64,000 bases of DNA from Microbacterium rhizomatis (GTDB lineage Bacteria > Actinomycetota > Actinomycetes > Actinomycetales > Microbacteriaceae), in contig NZ_VYSA01000001.1 of the NCBI RefSeq assembly GCF_008710745.1, positions 1,674,001-1,738,000 on the forward strand, in the 5' to 3' direction. The position numbers and the translations under genes are program-made. Under the pieces are notes generated by a model. That model was not told where the DNA came from and did not search any database. It was given only the letters and a program-made list of their open reading frames with translations. Below are positions 42,406-50,546 of this stretch, in pieces (positions within the stretch are counted from its first letter, which is position 1; every line of letters starts with the position of its first letter).

Positions 42406-44145
42406 TCAGCGCTGCGCGCGCAGCGCCGCCTCGAGCGCGTCGCCGTGCCGCTGCGCGACCTGTTCGACCGCCGCGCCCAGCGTCGGATCCTCGCCCCGGG
42501 CGAGTCCGGCGTACTCGATCCGGACCGTGCTGCCGTCGCGGGTCGCCTTGACCCACATGCGCCGGCGCGGCACGAACAGCGCGGCCATCAGGCCGAGCAG
42601 TGCGATGACCGCGAAGGCCAGCACCCAGGGCGCGGCGACGTCGCGGTGCACCGACAGCGACACGAAGCGCTTGACCGATCCGTCGTACCCCTTGGCCCCG
42701 GCGGGCGATTCGTTGTCGAACGTGATCGTGCCGTAGCCGTCCGGCAGATCCGCCGTCTCCCCCGGGGCGAGCTGGATCGAATCGACGCCCGTCGTGCCGC
42801 CGGTCAGCTGGGTCATCCCGGTCGGGTCGAGCGTGTAGACCGATCGCGGCGTGCCGTCGTTGATCCCGAGGTCGCCCGAGTACACGTTGAGCGTCACGAC
42901 CGGGTTGATCAGCGCGGGGTACCGCGAGGTGAACGCACCGCTCTCGAGCTGGGCCTGGGTCGGATAGAAGAAGCCGACCAGTCCGAGCTGCTCGGGCAGC
43001 CCGTCGGCGACCTTGATCACGCCGACCGAGGTCATGTTCTTGTCCTGCGGGAGGAAGGGCACCGACTCGTCGTAGATCACGTCGCCGGCGGCATTGCGGA
43101 TCGTGATCGTCGGCGCGTAGCCGTTGCCCATCAGGTACACGCGATCGCCGGCGATGTCGAGCGGATGGTTCACCCGCACCTCGCCGGTCTGCGCGGGCTC
43201 TCCGGACAGCTGCGTGGTCAGATGCGCGACGAAGTCGCCCGCCTGCCCCTCGCCCTTCGTGCCGGCCGGCTGGTAATTGATCGAGAACTTGTCGAGCGTG
43301 AGCCCGTAGGGCGTGAGCTGCTCGGGATCCACGAACCGGCCGGGGTTGAACGAGGTGTAGTCGAGCATGGTGTTGACGAAGGTGCGCCCCTCGATGATCA
43401 CGCCCTGGCCCGTGTAGGTGAAGCCGCCGCCCACCGCGACGGCGAGCAGCACGCCGATCAGCGCCGTGTGGAAGACGAGGTTTCCCGTCTCTCGGATGTA
43501 CCCGCGCTCAGCCGAGACCGACAGCACGCCGCGCGAGTCGTAGCGCTCCACCCGGTACCCGGCCCGCTTCAGCTGGGTCTCGGCCAGGCCGATCGCCAGG
43601 TCGGCGGTGGCCGCGGCATCCTGACCCGGCACGATCTCGACGAGGGACTCGGTGTGGTCGTCCAGTCGCGCGAGGCGGGCGGGCGTGCGCGGTGGGCGCG
43701 CGCGCAGCGCCTTCCAGTGGTGCTGAGTGCGCGGGATCACGCAGCCGATGAGCGAGATGAACAGCAGGATGTAGATCGCCGAGAACCACGCCGACGAATA
43801 GACGTCGAAGAGCTGAAGCTTGTCGAGCACCGGCGCGAGGTCGGGGTTGCTCGCGAAGTACTGCGTGACGCCGTTGGGGTCGGCGCTGCGCTGCGGCACG
43901 ATGGATCCGGGTACCGCGGCGATTGCGAGCAGGAGCAGCAGCACGAGCGCGGTGCGCATGCTCGTGAGCTGCCGCCACCCCCAGCGCAGCCAACCGACGA
44001 GACCGAGCTTCGGCGAGATGATGTCGTCGGATGCCGGAGCATCCACCGCGACGCCGTCGACGTGATCGGACGGGCGGAGCGGCTCGCTGCCGTCATCCGC
44101 CTCGGACGCGCCGCGCGCGTCGGCGTCAGAGCGGGAGTGGGACAT
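42406..44145 (-). CDS. resB: cytochrome c biogenesis protein ResB
   Basis: A 579-residue membrane protein: four transmembrane helices with a large extracytoplasmic domain between the third and fourth. GWLRWGWRQLTSMRTALVLLLLLAIAA forms TM1, VPQRSADPNG follows, and the C-terminal end is VLAFAVIALLGLMAALF. It acts with CcsB to deliver and attach haem to apocytochrome c. Its first 20 bp overlap the end of ccdA, indicating one operon: ccdA-resB(-ccsB). The N-terminal 40 residues are an acidic extension typical of actinobacteria. Confidence 0.92.
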   Translation of the reverse strand: MSHSRSDADARGASEADDGSEPLRPSDHVDGVAVDAPASDDIISPKLGLVGWLRWGWRQLTSMRTALVLLLLLAIAAVPGSIVPQRSADPNGVTQYFASNPDLAPVLDKLQLFDVYSSAWFSAIYILLFISLIGCVIPRTQHHWKALRARPPRTPARLARLDDHTESLVEIVPGQDAAATADLAIGLAETQLKRAGYRVERYDSRGVLSVSAERGYIRETGNLVFHTALIGVLLAVAVGGGFTYTGQGVIIEGRTFVNTMLDYTSFNPGRFVDPEQLTPYGLTLDKFSINYQPAGTKGEGQAGDFVAHLTTQLSGEPAQTGEVRVNHPLDIAGDRVYLMGNGYAPTITIRNAAGDVIYDESVPFLPQDKNMTSVGVIKVADGLPEQLGLVGFFYPTQAQLESGAFTSRYPALINPVVTLNVYSGDLGINDGTPRSVYTLDPTGMTQLTGGTTGVDSIQLAPGETADLPDGYGTITFDNESPAGAKGYDGSVKRFVSLSVHRDVAAPWVLAFAVIALLGLMAALFVPRRRMWVKATRDGSTVRIEYAGLARGEDPTLGAAVEQVAQRHGDALEAALRAQR

Positions 44146-44962
44146 TGCCGACCACCCCCTGCAGCTGCGCCATCATCGTGGTCCAGACGCCGGTGACCAT
44201 GAGCACACCGAGGCCGACCAGTAGCGCTCCGCCGATGAGGTTCACCGTGCGGATGTGGCGGCGAAGGAACGTCACGGACCGAGAGGCCCAGCCGAAGCCG
44301 AGTGTGAGGAGGATGAACGGGATGCCCAGCCCCAGTGAATACGCGAGCCCGAGGAGAGCGGCACGGCCCGGATCGCCGAGATTCCACGACACCGAGATGA
44401 TCGCCCCCAGCGTCGGGCCGATGCACGGCGTCCACCCGATGCCGAGCGCGAGCCCCAGGAGCGGAGCGCCGATGAGCCCCACATTCGAGCGCACCTGCGG
44501 GTGCACCGTGCGCTGGGCGAGCCCGAACACGCCGATGAACACCAGTCCGAGCAGGATGACGACGACACCGAGCACCCGCGTGATGACGTCGGCGTACTGG
44601 AGGAAGAACCGGCCGAGCGTCCCGCCGAGGATCGTCACGGCCATGAACACCACGGTGAATCCGGCGATGAACAGCAGCACGCCGAGCAGGAGGCGGCCGC
44701 GGCCGGGCGCGACCTCGACGGGAGGAACGTCGGTCGAGGTGAGCACGGTTGCCGCCCGATCGTCCGAGTCACGGACGGATGCCGGCATCCCGCGACGAGC
44801 GTTCACCCGCGGTCGTGGAGCCACGGCCCCGCCGATGAACCCCAGGTAGCCCGGAACGAGCGGCAGCACGCACGGAGACAGGAACGACAGCAGCCCGGCG
44901 GCGAGCGCGAGCGGCACCGCCACCCAGAGCGCCCCGCCGGCGACGATCGCGTCGAGGTTCAT
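44126..44962 (-). CDS. ccdA: cytochrome c biogenesis protein CcdA
   Basis: A 278-residue DsbD-gamma/CcdA membrane protein with six helices. LSFLSPCVLPLVPGYLGFIGG is split around the first redox Cys, and the second is in GWTPCIGPTLGAI. The pair moves electrons from cytoplasmic thioredoxin to the exported ResA-type protein. A basic cytoplasmic insertion of about 45 residues (RPRVNARRGMPASVRD) separates helices 1 and 2. The ATG at 44962 lies about 100 bp downstream of resA, and that gap is filled by a palindromic repeat. It ends inside the resB start. Confidence 0.93.
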   Translation of the reverse strand: MNLDAIVAGGALWVAVPLALAAGLLSFLSPCVLPLVPGYLGFIGGAVAPRPRVNARRGMPASVRDSDDRAATVLTSTDVPPVEVAPGRGRLLLGVLLFIAGFTVVFMAVTILGGTLGRFFLQYADVITRVLGVVVILLGLVFIGVFGLAQRTVHPQVRSNVGLIGAPLLGLALGIGWTPCIGPTLGAIISVSWNLGDPGRAALLGLAYSLGLGIPFILLTLGFGWASRSVTFLRRHIRTVNLIGGALLVGLGVLMVTGVWTTMMAQLQGVVGNVPLPL

Positions 44963-44974
44963 CGGACCGCCCCG

Positions 44975-45051
44975 GTCGGAGAATCGGGCTTCGGTCGGAG
45001 GATTTCGGCGGAATCCTCCGACATTCGGCTGATTCTCCGACGAACGGATGC
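44975..45051. repeat. composite intergenic palindrome, copy B
   Basis: GTCGGAGAATC (44975-44985), GTCGGAGGATT, GAATCCTCCGAC and GATTCTCCGAC follow in order, ending in CGGATGC. This is the most complete of the three copies, with the inner and outer arms pairing. It lies between resA and ccdA, inside the operon. Confidence 0.7.
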
Positions 45052-45062
45052 CGCGCCCGCGG

Positions 45063-45692
45063 TCACTGTGCGTCCAAGGCGTCTTGGACGAGCGTCTGCA
45101 GGATCGACGCGTCCTCCAGCTGACCGATCACACGAGCGGCGACCCGGCCCTGTTTGTCGATGACGAGCGTGGTCGGCGTCGCGTTGAGCGAGGTCGCGTC
45201 GGCGAACGCGAGCTTGATGGCGCCGTCGGTGGCCGCGATGAGACTCGGGTAGGTGATGCCGTAGTCGCTCGCGAACGCCGCGGCCGTCTCGGGCGAATCG
45301 CTCGTGTTGACGCCGAGGAACGAGACCGGCTTGCCCGTGAACGCCGCATACGCCTTCTCGAGCTGCGGCGCCTCCGCACGGCAGGGCCCGCATGCGGCGT
45401 ACCAGAAGTTCACGACGAGCACGTCGCCGGCGTAGTCGTCGCTCGCGACGACGACTCCCGACTCTGTCTTCCCCTGGAAGACCACCGGCGCTCCGCGGTC
45501 TGCGCTGGCGATCTCTTTGACCTGGAACCCGTTGGCGGCGATGAAGCCCTTGTTGTCGCCCGCCTTGTACTGCTCGGCGAGCGGATCGTTCGCGCAGGCC
45601 GAAAGCCCCACGACCAGTCCGATCGCGAGGATCGCGGATGCAGCGCGCCAGCGCCGGCGCTGCCTCGCGGTTCGCGGACCCGACGACGGCAT
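45063..45692 (-). CDS. resA: ResA/TlpA-like thioredoxin lipoprotein
   Basis: A 209-residue exported thioredoxin-fold protein. The signal peptide ends in lipobox LSAC and the active site is NFWYAACGPCRAEAP, followed by the PSLIAATDG and ATPTTLVIDKQGRV (cis-Pro) segments. It reduces apocytochrome c cysteines using electrons from CcdA. Its ATG at 45692 overlaps the stop of the upstream histidine phosphatase gene by one base (TGATG), so translation is coupled. The frame remains open to 45758, but that region belongs to the other gene. Confidence 0.9.
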   Translation of the reverse strand: MPSSGPRTARQRRRWRAASAILAIGLVVGLSACANDPLAEQYKAGDNKGFIAANGFQVKEIASADRGAPVVFQGKTESGVVVASDDYAGDVLVVNFWYAACGPCRAEAPQLEKAYAAFTGKPVSFLGVNTSDSPETAAAFASDYGITYPSLIAATDGAIKLAFADATSLNATPTTLVIDKQGRVAARVIGQLEDASILQTLVQDALDAQ

Positions 45693-46321
45693 CAGACCGC
45701 TCCCACATCGATCGAGCCGGATGTGGCCGCCGGCTCGGCGTAGCCGACCTCGGTCCACTTTCCGTCGCGACGCTCGAAGCTCGTGACGCTGGACAGCCCG
45801 CAGCGGCGCTGGCGCGGGTCGTGGCGCGCGGGAAGTCCCGCAACCGACAGATGCGTCACCCAGATCGGGAGCTGGTGCGAGACGACGACGACGTCGCCCG
45901 AGGGGGCCCGATTCCAGGCATCCGTCATCGCCGCGTCCATCCGGCCGATGATCTGCGCGTACGGCTCGCCCCAGCTGGGGATCGCGGGACGCGCGAGATA
46001 CCGCCAGTTGAGCGGGTTCAGCAGTGCGCGCTTCATGCGCTTGCCCTCGAAGACGTTGGTCGGCTCGATGACCCGCTCATCGATGACCGGGTCGATCCCG
46101 AACAGTGAGGTGAACGGCTCCGCCGACTCGCGCGTGCGCTGCAGTGGAGACACGACGATCGATGACACCGGCCGCGCGAGGGCATGGACGTACTCGGCGG
46201 CGTCCCTCGCCATCCGACGGCCGTCGGCGCTGAGGCGGAAGTCCGGCAGCCGCCCGTACAGCACGCGGCCGGGGTTGTGGACCTCGCCGTGGCGCACGAG
46301 GTGGAGGCGATCGGCGGGCAC
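45692..46321 (-). CDS. histidine phosphatase family protein
   Basis: A 209-residue enzyme of the phosphoglycerate-mutase-like superfamily. The catalytic RHGEVHNP is at residues 8-15, VSPLQRTRESAEPF follows the second conserved Arg, and VVVVSHQLPI holds the late His. The substrate is unknown. It opens the cytochrome c maturation operon and overlaps resA. The GTG at 46321 has TAGACT (46333-46328) exactly 6 nt upstream. The same phosphatase-resA-ccdA-resB-ccsB order occurs in many actinobacteria. Confidence 0.9.
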   Translation of the reverse strand: MPADRLHLVRHGEVHNPGRVLYGRLPDFRLSADGRRMARDAAEYVHALARPVSSIVVSPLQRTRESAEPFTSLFGIDPVIDERVIEPTNVFEGKRMKRALLNPLNWRYLARPAIPSWGEPYAQIIGRMDAAMTDAWNRAPSGDVVVVSHQLPIWVTHLSVAGLPARHDPRQRRCGLSSVTSFERRDGKWTEVGYAEPAATSGSIDVGAV

Positions 46322-46327
46322 GCATCC

Positions 46328-46333
46328 AGTCTA
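46328..46333 (-). promoter_or_regulatory. leaderless-type -10 hexamer of the cytochrome c maturation operon
   Basis: TAGACT on the minus strand, then GGATGC and the GTG at 46321. Confidence 0.6.
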
Positions 46334-46363
46334 CGGCGGGCTGATCTGAGGACGGGCTGAGCG

Positions 46364-46747
46364 TCAGCCGACCGGTCCGCCGGCGGAGGCGAGCGCCGCA
46401 CCGAGGAACCACGCGCCGACCACCAGCGGCGAGCCGGCCAGTGGCACCCAGAAGGCGATGCGGCGCTTGGCCATCAGGATGATCGCGACGACCACCGTGG
46501 CGACGAACACGATCCACGGCAGCCCCATCGCGACCAGGACGCCGAAGGCGATGAGGCCGTTGTTGCAGTTCGTCGATCCGCACGGGTCCGATGCCATGAC
46601 TAGGAACGCTCCGAACACCGAGACGGCGAAAGAGACGAACGCGAGCGCCGTCAGGAGGATCGACGTCACCACGACGTCCCACACGATGAGCGGCTTGCGC
46701 CCGGGGCGCCGCAGAGACGGGCGCGGGTGGTCGGGCGGCATCGTCAC
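46364..46747 (-). CDS. small four-helix membrane protein of unknown function
   Basis: A 127-residue protein with a basic, proline-rich N-terminus (RPSLRRPGRKP) and three or four hydrophobic helices. A short extracytoplasmic loop carries two cysteines (DPCGSTNCNNG). This arrangement resembles the DUF6264-type proteins of actinobacteria, but I cannot name it firmly. The GTG at 46747 has TACGAT (46759-46754) exactly 6 nt upstream and is preferred to the internal ATG at 46741. It is divergent from aspS and upstream of the cytochrome c maturation operon, separated from it by 42 bp. Confidence 0.7.
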   Translation of the reverse strand: MTMPPDHPRPSLRRPGRKPLIVWDVVVTSILLTALAFVSFAVSVFGAFLVMASDPCGSTNCNNGLIAFGVLVAMGLPWIVFVATVVVAIILMAKRRIAFWVPLAGSPLVVGAWFLGAALASAGGPVG

Positions 46748-46790
46748 CCGCTCATCGTAGGCCGCCGATCGTCGAGCCCGGCAGCCCCCG

Positions 46791-46796
46791 TAGACT
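46791..46796 (+). promoter_or_regulatory. -10 hexamer of aspS
   Basis: TAGACT, with 8 nt to the GTG at 46805. The start site would be at or two bases before the start codon, so the mRNA is nearly leaderless. It is back to back with the TACGAT of the divergent gene (46754-46759). Confidence 0.5.
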
Positions 46797-46804
46797 GAAC
46801 CCTC

Positions 46805-48148
46805 GTGAGTGAGCGCGTAGTGATCGACCAGCTGCAATCCCTTCCCGACGGACCCGTCTCGGTGTCGGGGTGGGTCGAGACGGTGCGCGACCAGAAGAAG
46901 GTCCAGTTCGTCATCCTCCGCGACGAGACCGGCGCCGTCCAGCTCGTGAACCCCGCGACCCGCCCCGTCGCCGACTCGCCCGACCCGCAGGACGCCGACG
47001 CGCTCGCACTGACCGACACCATCTCGGCTCTCGCGACCGGCACGTTCCTGACGGTCACCGGCGAGCTCAAGCACGACGAGCGCGTGAAGCTCGGCGGCGT
47101 CGAGGTGAAGATCGGCGCTCTCGAGATCGCCGGGGCCGCCCTCGCCGAGACGCCCATCGCCGCAGACAGCGGCCTCGACAAGCGGATGGACTGGCGGTTC
47201 CTCGATCTGCGCCAGCGCCGCAACAACCTCATCTTCCGCGTCGCCACCACCCTCGAGCACGCGATGCGCACGTGGTGGATCGAGCGCGACTACATCGAGA
47301 TCCACTCCCCCAAGCTCATGTCGAGCCCCTCGGAGTCCAACGCCGAGCTGTTCTCGCTCGAGTATTTCGGCGACCAGACGGCCTACCTCGCACAGAGCCC
47401 CCAGCACTACAAGCAGATGGCGCAGGCCGCCGGCTTCGGCAAGATCTTCGAGATCGGCGACGTGTACCGCGCCGATCCCAGCTTCACGAGTCGCCACGCC
47501 ACCGAGTTCACCAGCATCGACGCCGAGATCAGCTGGATCGATTCGCATGAAGACGTCGCGACCATGCAGGAGGAGCTGCTGGCGGCCGCGATCTCGGCGG
47601 TGAAAGCAAAGCACGGCGCCGAGATCGAGGAACTCTTCGGCGTCGAGGTGATCGTCCCCTCGCTCCCCTTCCCGCGGATCCCGCTCGCCGAGGCGCGCGA
47701 CATCGTGGCGGCCCGAGGTCACGTGACCCAGCGCACCGACGGCGACCTCGAGCCCGAGGGCGAACGCCAGGTCTCGGCACACGTGAAAGAGACCTTCGAC
47801 CACGATTTCGTCTTCGTGACCGATTACCCCTTCGAGATCCGGCCGTTCTATCACATGAAGGATGCCGCGACCGGCCTCACCAAGAGCTACGACCTGTTGT
47901 ACAAGGGCGTCGAGATCACCACCGGAGCTCAACGCGAGCACCGCATCGAGGTCCTCGAGGCGCAGGCGGTGGAGAAGGGGCTCGCGCTCGGAGGTCTGGA
48001 GCACTACCTCGACTTCTTCCGCTACGGCGTGCCTCCGCACGGCGGCTTCGGCATGGGCCAAGCGCGCCTGCTGATGCTCCTGCTCGGCGAGTCGTCGATC
48101 CGCGAGGTCACGTTCCTGTTCCGCGGGCCGACCCGTCTGGCGCCGTAA
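46805..48148 (+). CDS. aspS: aspartyl-tRNA synthetase, archaeal-type (probably non-discriminating)
   Basis: A 447-residue class IIb synthetase. The N-terminal OB fold (VSVSGWVETVRDQKKVQFVILRD) binds the anticodon. The catalytic domain has motif 2 (FEIGDVYRADPS-FTSRHATEFTSIDAEIS) and motif 3 (GMGQARLLMLLLGE). The length and the ending FLFRGPTRLAP match archaeal-type AspRS rather than the long bacterial type, which carries an insertion and reaches about 590 residues. Such enzymes commonly also charge tRNA-Asn for GatCAB amidation. Motif 3 has ARL where ERL is usual. Whether it is the only AspRS of this genome cannot be seen. Confidence 0.87.
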   Translation: MSERVVIDQLQSLPDGPVSVSGWVETVRDQKKVQFVILRDETGAVQLVNPATRPVADSPDPQDADALALTDTISALATGTFLTVTGELKHDERVKLGGVEVKIGALEIAGAALAETPIAADSGLDKRMDWRFLDLRQRRNNLIFRVATTLEHAMRTWWIERDYIEIHSPKLMSSPSESNAELFSLEYFGDQTAYLAQSPQHYKQMAQAAGFGKIFEIGDVYRADPSFTSRHATEFTSIDAEISWIDSHEDVATMQEELLAAAISAVKAKHGAEIEELFGVEVIVPSLPFPRIPLAEARDIVAARGHVTQRTDGDLEPEGERQVSAHVKETFDHDFVFVTDYPFEIRPFYHMKDAATGLTKSYDLLYKGVEITTGAQREHRIEVLEAQAVEKGLALGGLEHYLDFFRYGVPPHGGFGMGQARLLMLLLGESSIREVTFLFRGPTRLAP

Positions 48149-48197
48149 GCGCGATCGAAACCATAACGGCCGATTCGCACCAGAGCGTAACTGCGCT

Positions 48198-48203
48198 TAG
48201 GCT
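48198..48203 (+). promoter_or_regulatory. leaderless-type -10 hexamer of the phosphatase gene
   Basis: TAGGCT, then CGGTGC and the GTG at 48210. Confidence 0.55.
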
Positions 48204-48209
48204 CGGTGC

Positions 48210-49024
48210 GTGACGACTCGCAGACTCGATGGCACATTCAACTTCCGAGATGTCGGTGGACTCCCTCTCAAGGGGGGCGGCACGACACGTTCCGGCATCC
48301 TGTACCGGTCGGACGCGCTCGGCAATCTGACGGCGAGAGGGGTCGAACAACTCGCTGCGAGCGACATCGGTGTCGTGGTCGACTTCCGCACCCCGATGGA
48401 GCGTCGGCTGGCCCCTGATCGCCTGCCGACGTCGCGACCGCTCCAGTCGGTCGTGCTGCCGCTGCTGGAGGGCACATTCAACGACACGGCTCAGCAGGCC
48501 GCCAATGACGCGCTCGAGGGCCGTGCGAACGCAGCCCTCCCCTCCGACGCCGTCGCAGACACGATGGCACAGCTCCCGACACTCGGCGAGGTCTACGTGA
48601 GGATGCTCGAGCACGGCGCCTCTTCCTTCGCGGGCGCCGCCCGGCTGGTGGCCGCGGTCAGTGCCGGGCGGCGCTCCGCCGTTCTGGTGCATTGCTCCGC
48701 GGGCAAGGATCGCACCGGAGTCGCGACGGCGATCCTGCTCGACGCCATCGGGGTGACGCGTGACGCCGTCGTGGCCGATTATGCCGCGAGCGAGAAGCGC
48801 CTCGCGGGCACGTGGTCCGAGGGGGTGTACGGCCAGTTACGCCAGATGGGAGTGCCTCTCACTGCTCACGTCAAGGACCTCATCTCGACGACCCCCCCCC
48901 GGCCGCGATCGAGGAGGCGTTCGCATGGGTCGAAGATCACGCGGGCGGGTCGGCGGAGTATCTGCGCGCAGGCGGGCTGACGGATTCCGATCTCATCGCA
49001 CTGCGCACCGTCCTCACGGCGTAG
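48210..49024 (+). CDS. tyrosine-protein phosphatase with a frameshift at a C9 tract
   Basis: An intact frame would give 271 residues of the Y_phosphatase3 family: FNFRDVGGLPL at the start, RSDALGNL, VVDFRTPMERRL, and the P-loop VHCSAGKDRTGVATAILLDAIG. The frame breaks at nine cytosines (48892-48900). The open frame from 48210 continues to 48980 with a foreign, Arg-rich tail. The true C-terminus (AAIEEAFAWVEDHAGG) resumes in another frame and stops at 49024. One more C, or two fewer, would restore it. The catalytic part is upstream and complete, so the shortened protein may still work. Slippage, phase variation or a sequencing error are all possible. Confidence 0.75.
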
Positions 49025-49137
49025 CACGCCTCTCACCGCTCCATTGCCTCCGCACCGGGACCGCCGCTAGCGTGAGCCGAGGGCATTGGGGCCCCGACCG
49101 GCAGCGGTCGGTCGACCGGGTGGGAAAGGGAACGGAC

Positions 49138-49320
49138 ATGGCTGGCAAATTCGAACTGTGGGTCGACAAGGGTGGCGACTGGCGCTTCAACCTCAAAGCA
49201 TCCAACGGCCAGGTCATCGCGACCAGTCAGGGATACTCCTCGAAAGCGAGCGCGATCGGCGGCATCGAGTCCGTCAAGAGCAACGCCCCCGGAGCCGAGA
49301 CCGTCGAGATCGAGAAGTAG
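49138..49320 (+). CDS. YegP family (DUF1508) protein
   Basis: A 60-residue protein that forms one DUF1508/YegP unit: KFELWVDKGGDWRFNLKASNGQVIATSQGY followed by SKASAIGGIESVKSNAPGA, split here in two for length. The fold is a small beta-sheet of unknown function, often doubled in other bacteria. The ATG at 49138 follows a GAAAGGG-type ribosome binding site. It stands alone after the phosphatase and convergent with the Dabb gene (3-bp gap). Confidence 0.85.
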   Translation: MAGKFELWVDKGGDWRFNLKASNGQVIATSQGYSSKASAIGGIESVKSNAPGAETVEIEK

Positions 49321-49323
49321 CCG

Positions 49324-49626
49324 CTAGAGCGGCAGATCGATCGCCGCTCGCTCGGACGTGACCTCGCGTACGAAGCCCACGACCTTCTGATGCGCGGGGT
49401 GCTCGATGTACCGTTCGAGCGCAGCGGTGTCGGCGAAGTCGGCCACGAGAGCGACGTCCCAGTTGGTGCCGGGAAACGCCACATTGGGGCGCACCTGGAT
49501 GCTCTCGATCTCATCGATCACGTCGGCGAGCCCTTCGAGTTGCTGCGTCATCTCTTCGGCGTGCACCGCCCGGGTGTCGGCGTCGTCGGCGGCCAGGCGC
49601 CAGAGAACGATGTGGCGGATGCTCAC
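49324..49626 (-). CDS. Dabb family protein
   Basis: A 100-residue stress-responsive alpha/beta-barrel (Dabb) protein, a dimeric ferredoxin-like fold. IRHIVLWRLAADDADTRAVH opens it, and NWDVALVADFADTAALERYIEHP is the conserved centre. The ligand is unknown. The GTG at 49626 overlaps the glutaredoxin stop (GTGA) with GGAGG 7 nt upstream, so the two are translationally coupled. Confidence 0.85.
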   Translation of the reverse strand: MSIRHIVLWRLAADDADTRAVHAEEMTQQLEGLADVIDEIESIQVRPNVAFPGTNWDVALVADFADTAALERYIEHPAHQKVVGFVREVTSERAAIDLPL

Positions 49627-49913
49627 GAACGCACCTCCGCCCGATCGCTCGCGGTCAGAATCGCACCGCGCAGGCCCTCGGAGGAGACACGCCAGTGAGC
49701 GTGCAGGTCTTCGTCTATGAGCACGACGGGGATCTTCTCCCACCACAGCTCGTAGAGAGCGGGGTCGTCGAGGATCGACAGCTCGGTGATATCGACACGA
49801 TCGGCGACGTGATCAGGCAGGTCGGCGACGACACGCTCGACGATGTCATGCGCGACATCGCACAGGTGGCAATCGGGTTTGCCGATGACGGTCAAGGAGA
49901 TTCGCGAAGTCAC
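49623..49913 (-). CDS. glutaredoxin-like protein
   Basis: A 96-residue thioredoxin-fold protein of the glutaredoxin 2/DUF836 kind. SLTVIGKPDCHLCDVAHD carries the CxxC active site at about residues 13-16, and IPVVLIDEDLHAHWRVS holds the cis-Pro. It probably reduces disulfides in the cytoplasm. TAGGAT (49926-49921) lies 7 nt before the GTG at 49913, which is chosen over the open frame reaching 49943. Genes of this type typically precede redox-sensing or haem-related genes in actinobacteria, but here a Dabb protein follows. Confidence 0.85.
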   Translation of the reverse strand: MTSRISLTVIGKPDCHLCDVAHDIVERVVADLPDHVADRVDITELSILDDPALYELWWEKIPVVLIDEDLHAHWRVSSEGLRGAILTASDRAEVRS

Positions 49914-49943
49914 GGTTCTCATCCTAGGGATGACCGGTGACAC

Positions 49944-50237
49944 TCAGACTTCGACGGGGTAGCCGGCTGCGACCCAGCCGGCTGTTCCGCCCACGACGTT
50001 CGTCGCGTCGTGACCCCGCGCTTCGAGCGCCTCGACCACTCGGGCCGACCTGCCGCCGATTTCGCAGACCACGTCGAACGCGCCGTCCGGCAGCTCGTCG
50101 AGGTGCTCGCCGATGCTCGACATCGGCAGGTTGACGGCGCCCGGTATGTGCCCGGCCTCGAATTCGTGGCTTTCGCGCACGTCGATGAGCGGCACGCCGA
50201 CGCGCTCGCGCAGCTGCTGGACCGTGATCGTGTTCAT
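49944..50237 (-). CDS. rhodanese-like domain protein
   Basis: A 97-residue single-domain rhodanese: PLIDVRESHEFEAGHIPGAVNLP followed by the active-site loop VVCEIGGRSAR with the catalytic Cys at about residue 58 and a C-x4-R loop, and a final GTAGWVAAGYPVEV. Such proteins transfer sulfane sulfur. The family pattern is intact, though the loop has Glu right after the Cys. The ATG at 50237 has a strong GAGGAGG ribosome binding site. It lies 113 bp downstream of bS22. Confidence 0.87.
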   Translation of the reverse strand: MNTITVQQLRERVGVPLIDVRESHEFEAGHIPGAVNLPMSSIGEHLDELPDGAFDVVCEIGGRSARVVEALEARGHDATNVVGGTAGWVAAGYPVEV

Positions 50238-50350
50238 CGGAATCCTCCTCGGGCGGTGCCGGATGCGTGCCTGTCGTGTCCTGCGATGGCGTCCCGCGTG
50301 GGATGCACGAAGCGCCCGTCCGGTGGACAGGCGCTCGGTGTTCGCTGCCG

Positions 50351-50449
50351 CTACTTCTTGTTGCGGCGCTGGTGGCGAGTCTTGCGAAGCAGTTTGCGGT
50401 GCTTCTTCTTCGCCATGCGCTTGCGGCGCTTCTTGATGACTGAACCCAC
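50351..50449 (-). CDS. ribosomal mini-protein bS22 (AURKAIP1/COX24 domain)
   Basis: A 32-residue, extremely basic protein starting GSVIKKRRKRMAKKKHR with the ending RKTRHQRRNKK, the actinobacterial bS22 that sits in the small ribosomal subunit near the decoding centre. The GTG at 50449 follows GAGG at 7 nt. It lies downstream of the excisionase-type HTH gene, an arrangement also seen in mycobacteria. TAGACT (50546-50541) overlaps the HTH stop codon and would give an approximately 85-nt leader, which contains a small ATCGC-TGA-GCGAT hairpin. Too short for most gene callers. Confidence 0.88.
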   Translation of the reverse strand: MGSVIKKRRKRMAKKKHRKLLRKTRHQRRNKK

Positions 50450-50540
50450 GGAAAACCTCACTACGTCGGGGGTTGGGCCGGAGAATCGCTCAGCGATCCG
50501 GGACCCAGGAAAAAGGCAGATGCGGAATATGCCTGGGGAC

Positions 50541-50546
50541 AGTCTA
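50541..50546 (-). promoter_or_regulatory. -10 hexamer of the bS22 gene
   Basis: TAGACT on the minus strand overlaps the stop codon of the HTH gene. Unlike most promoters here it leaves a leader of about 85 nt. Confidence 0.45.
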
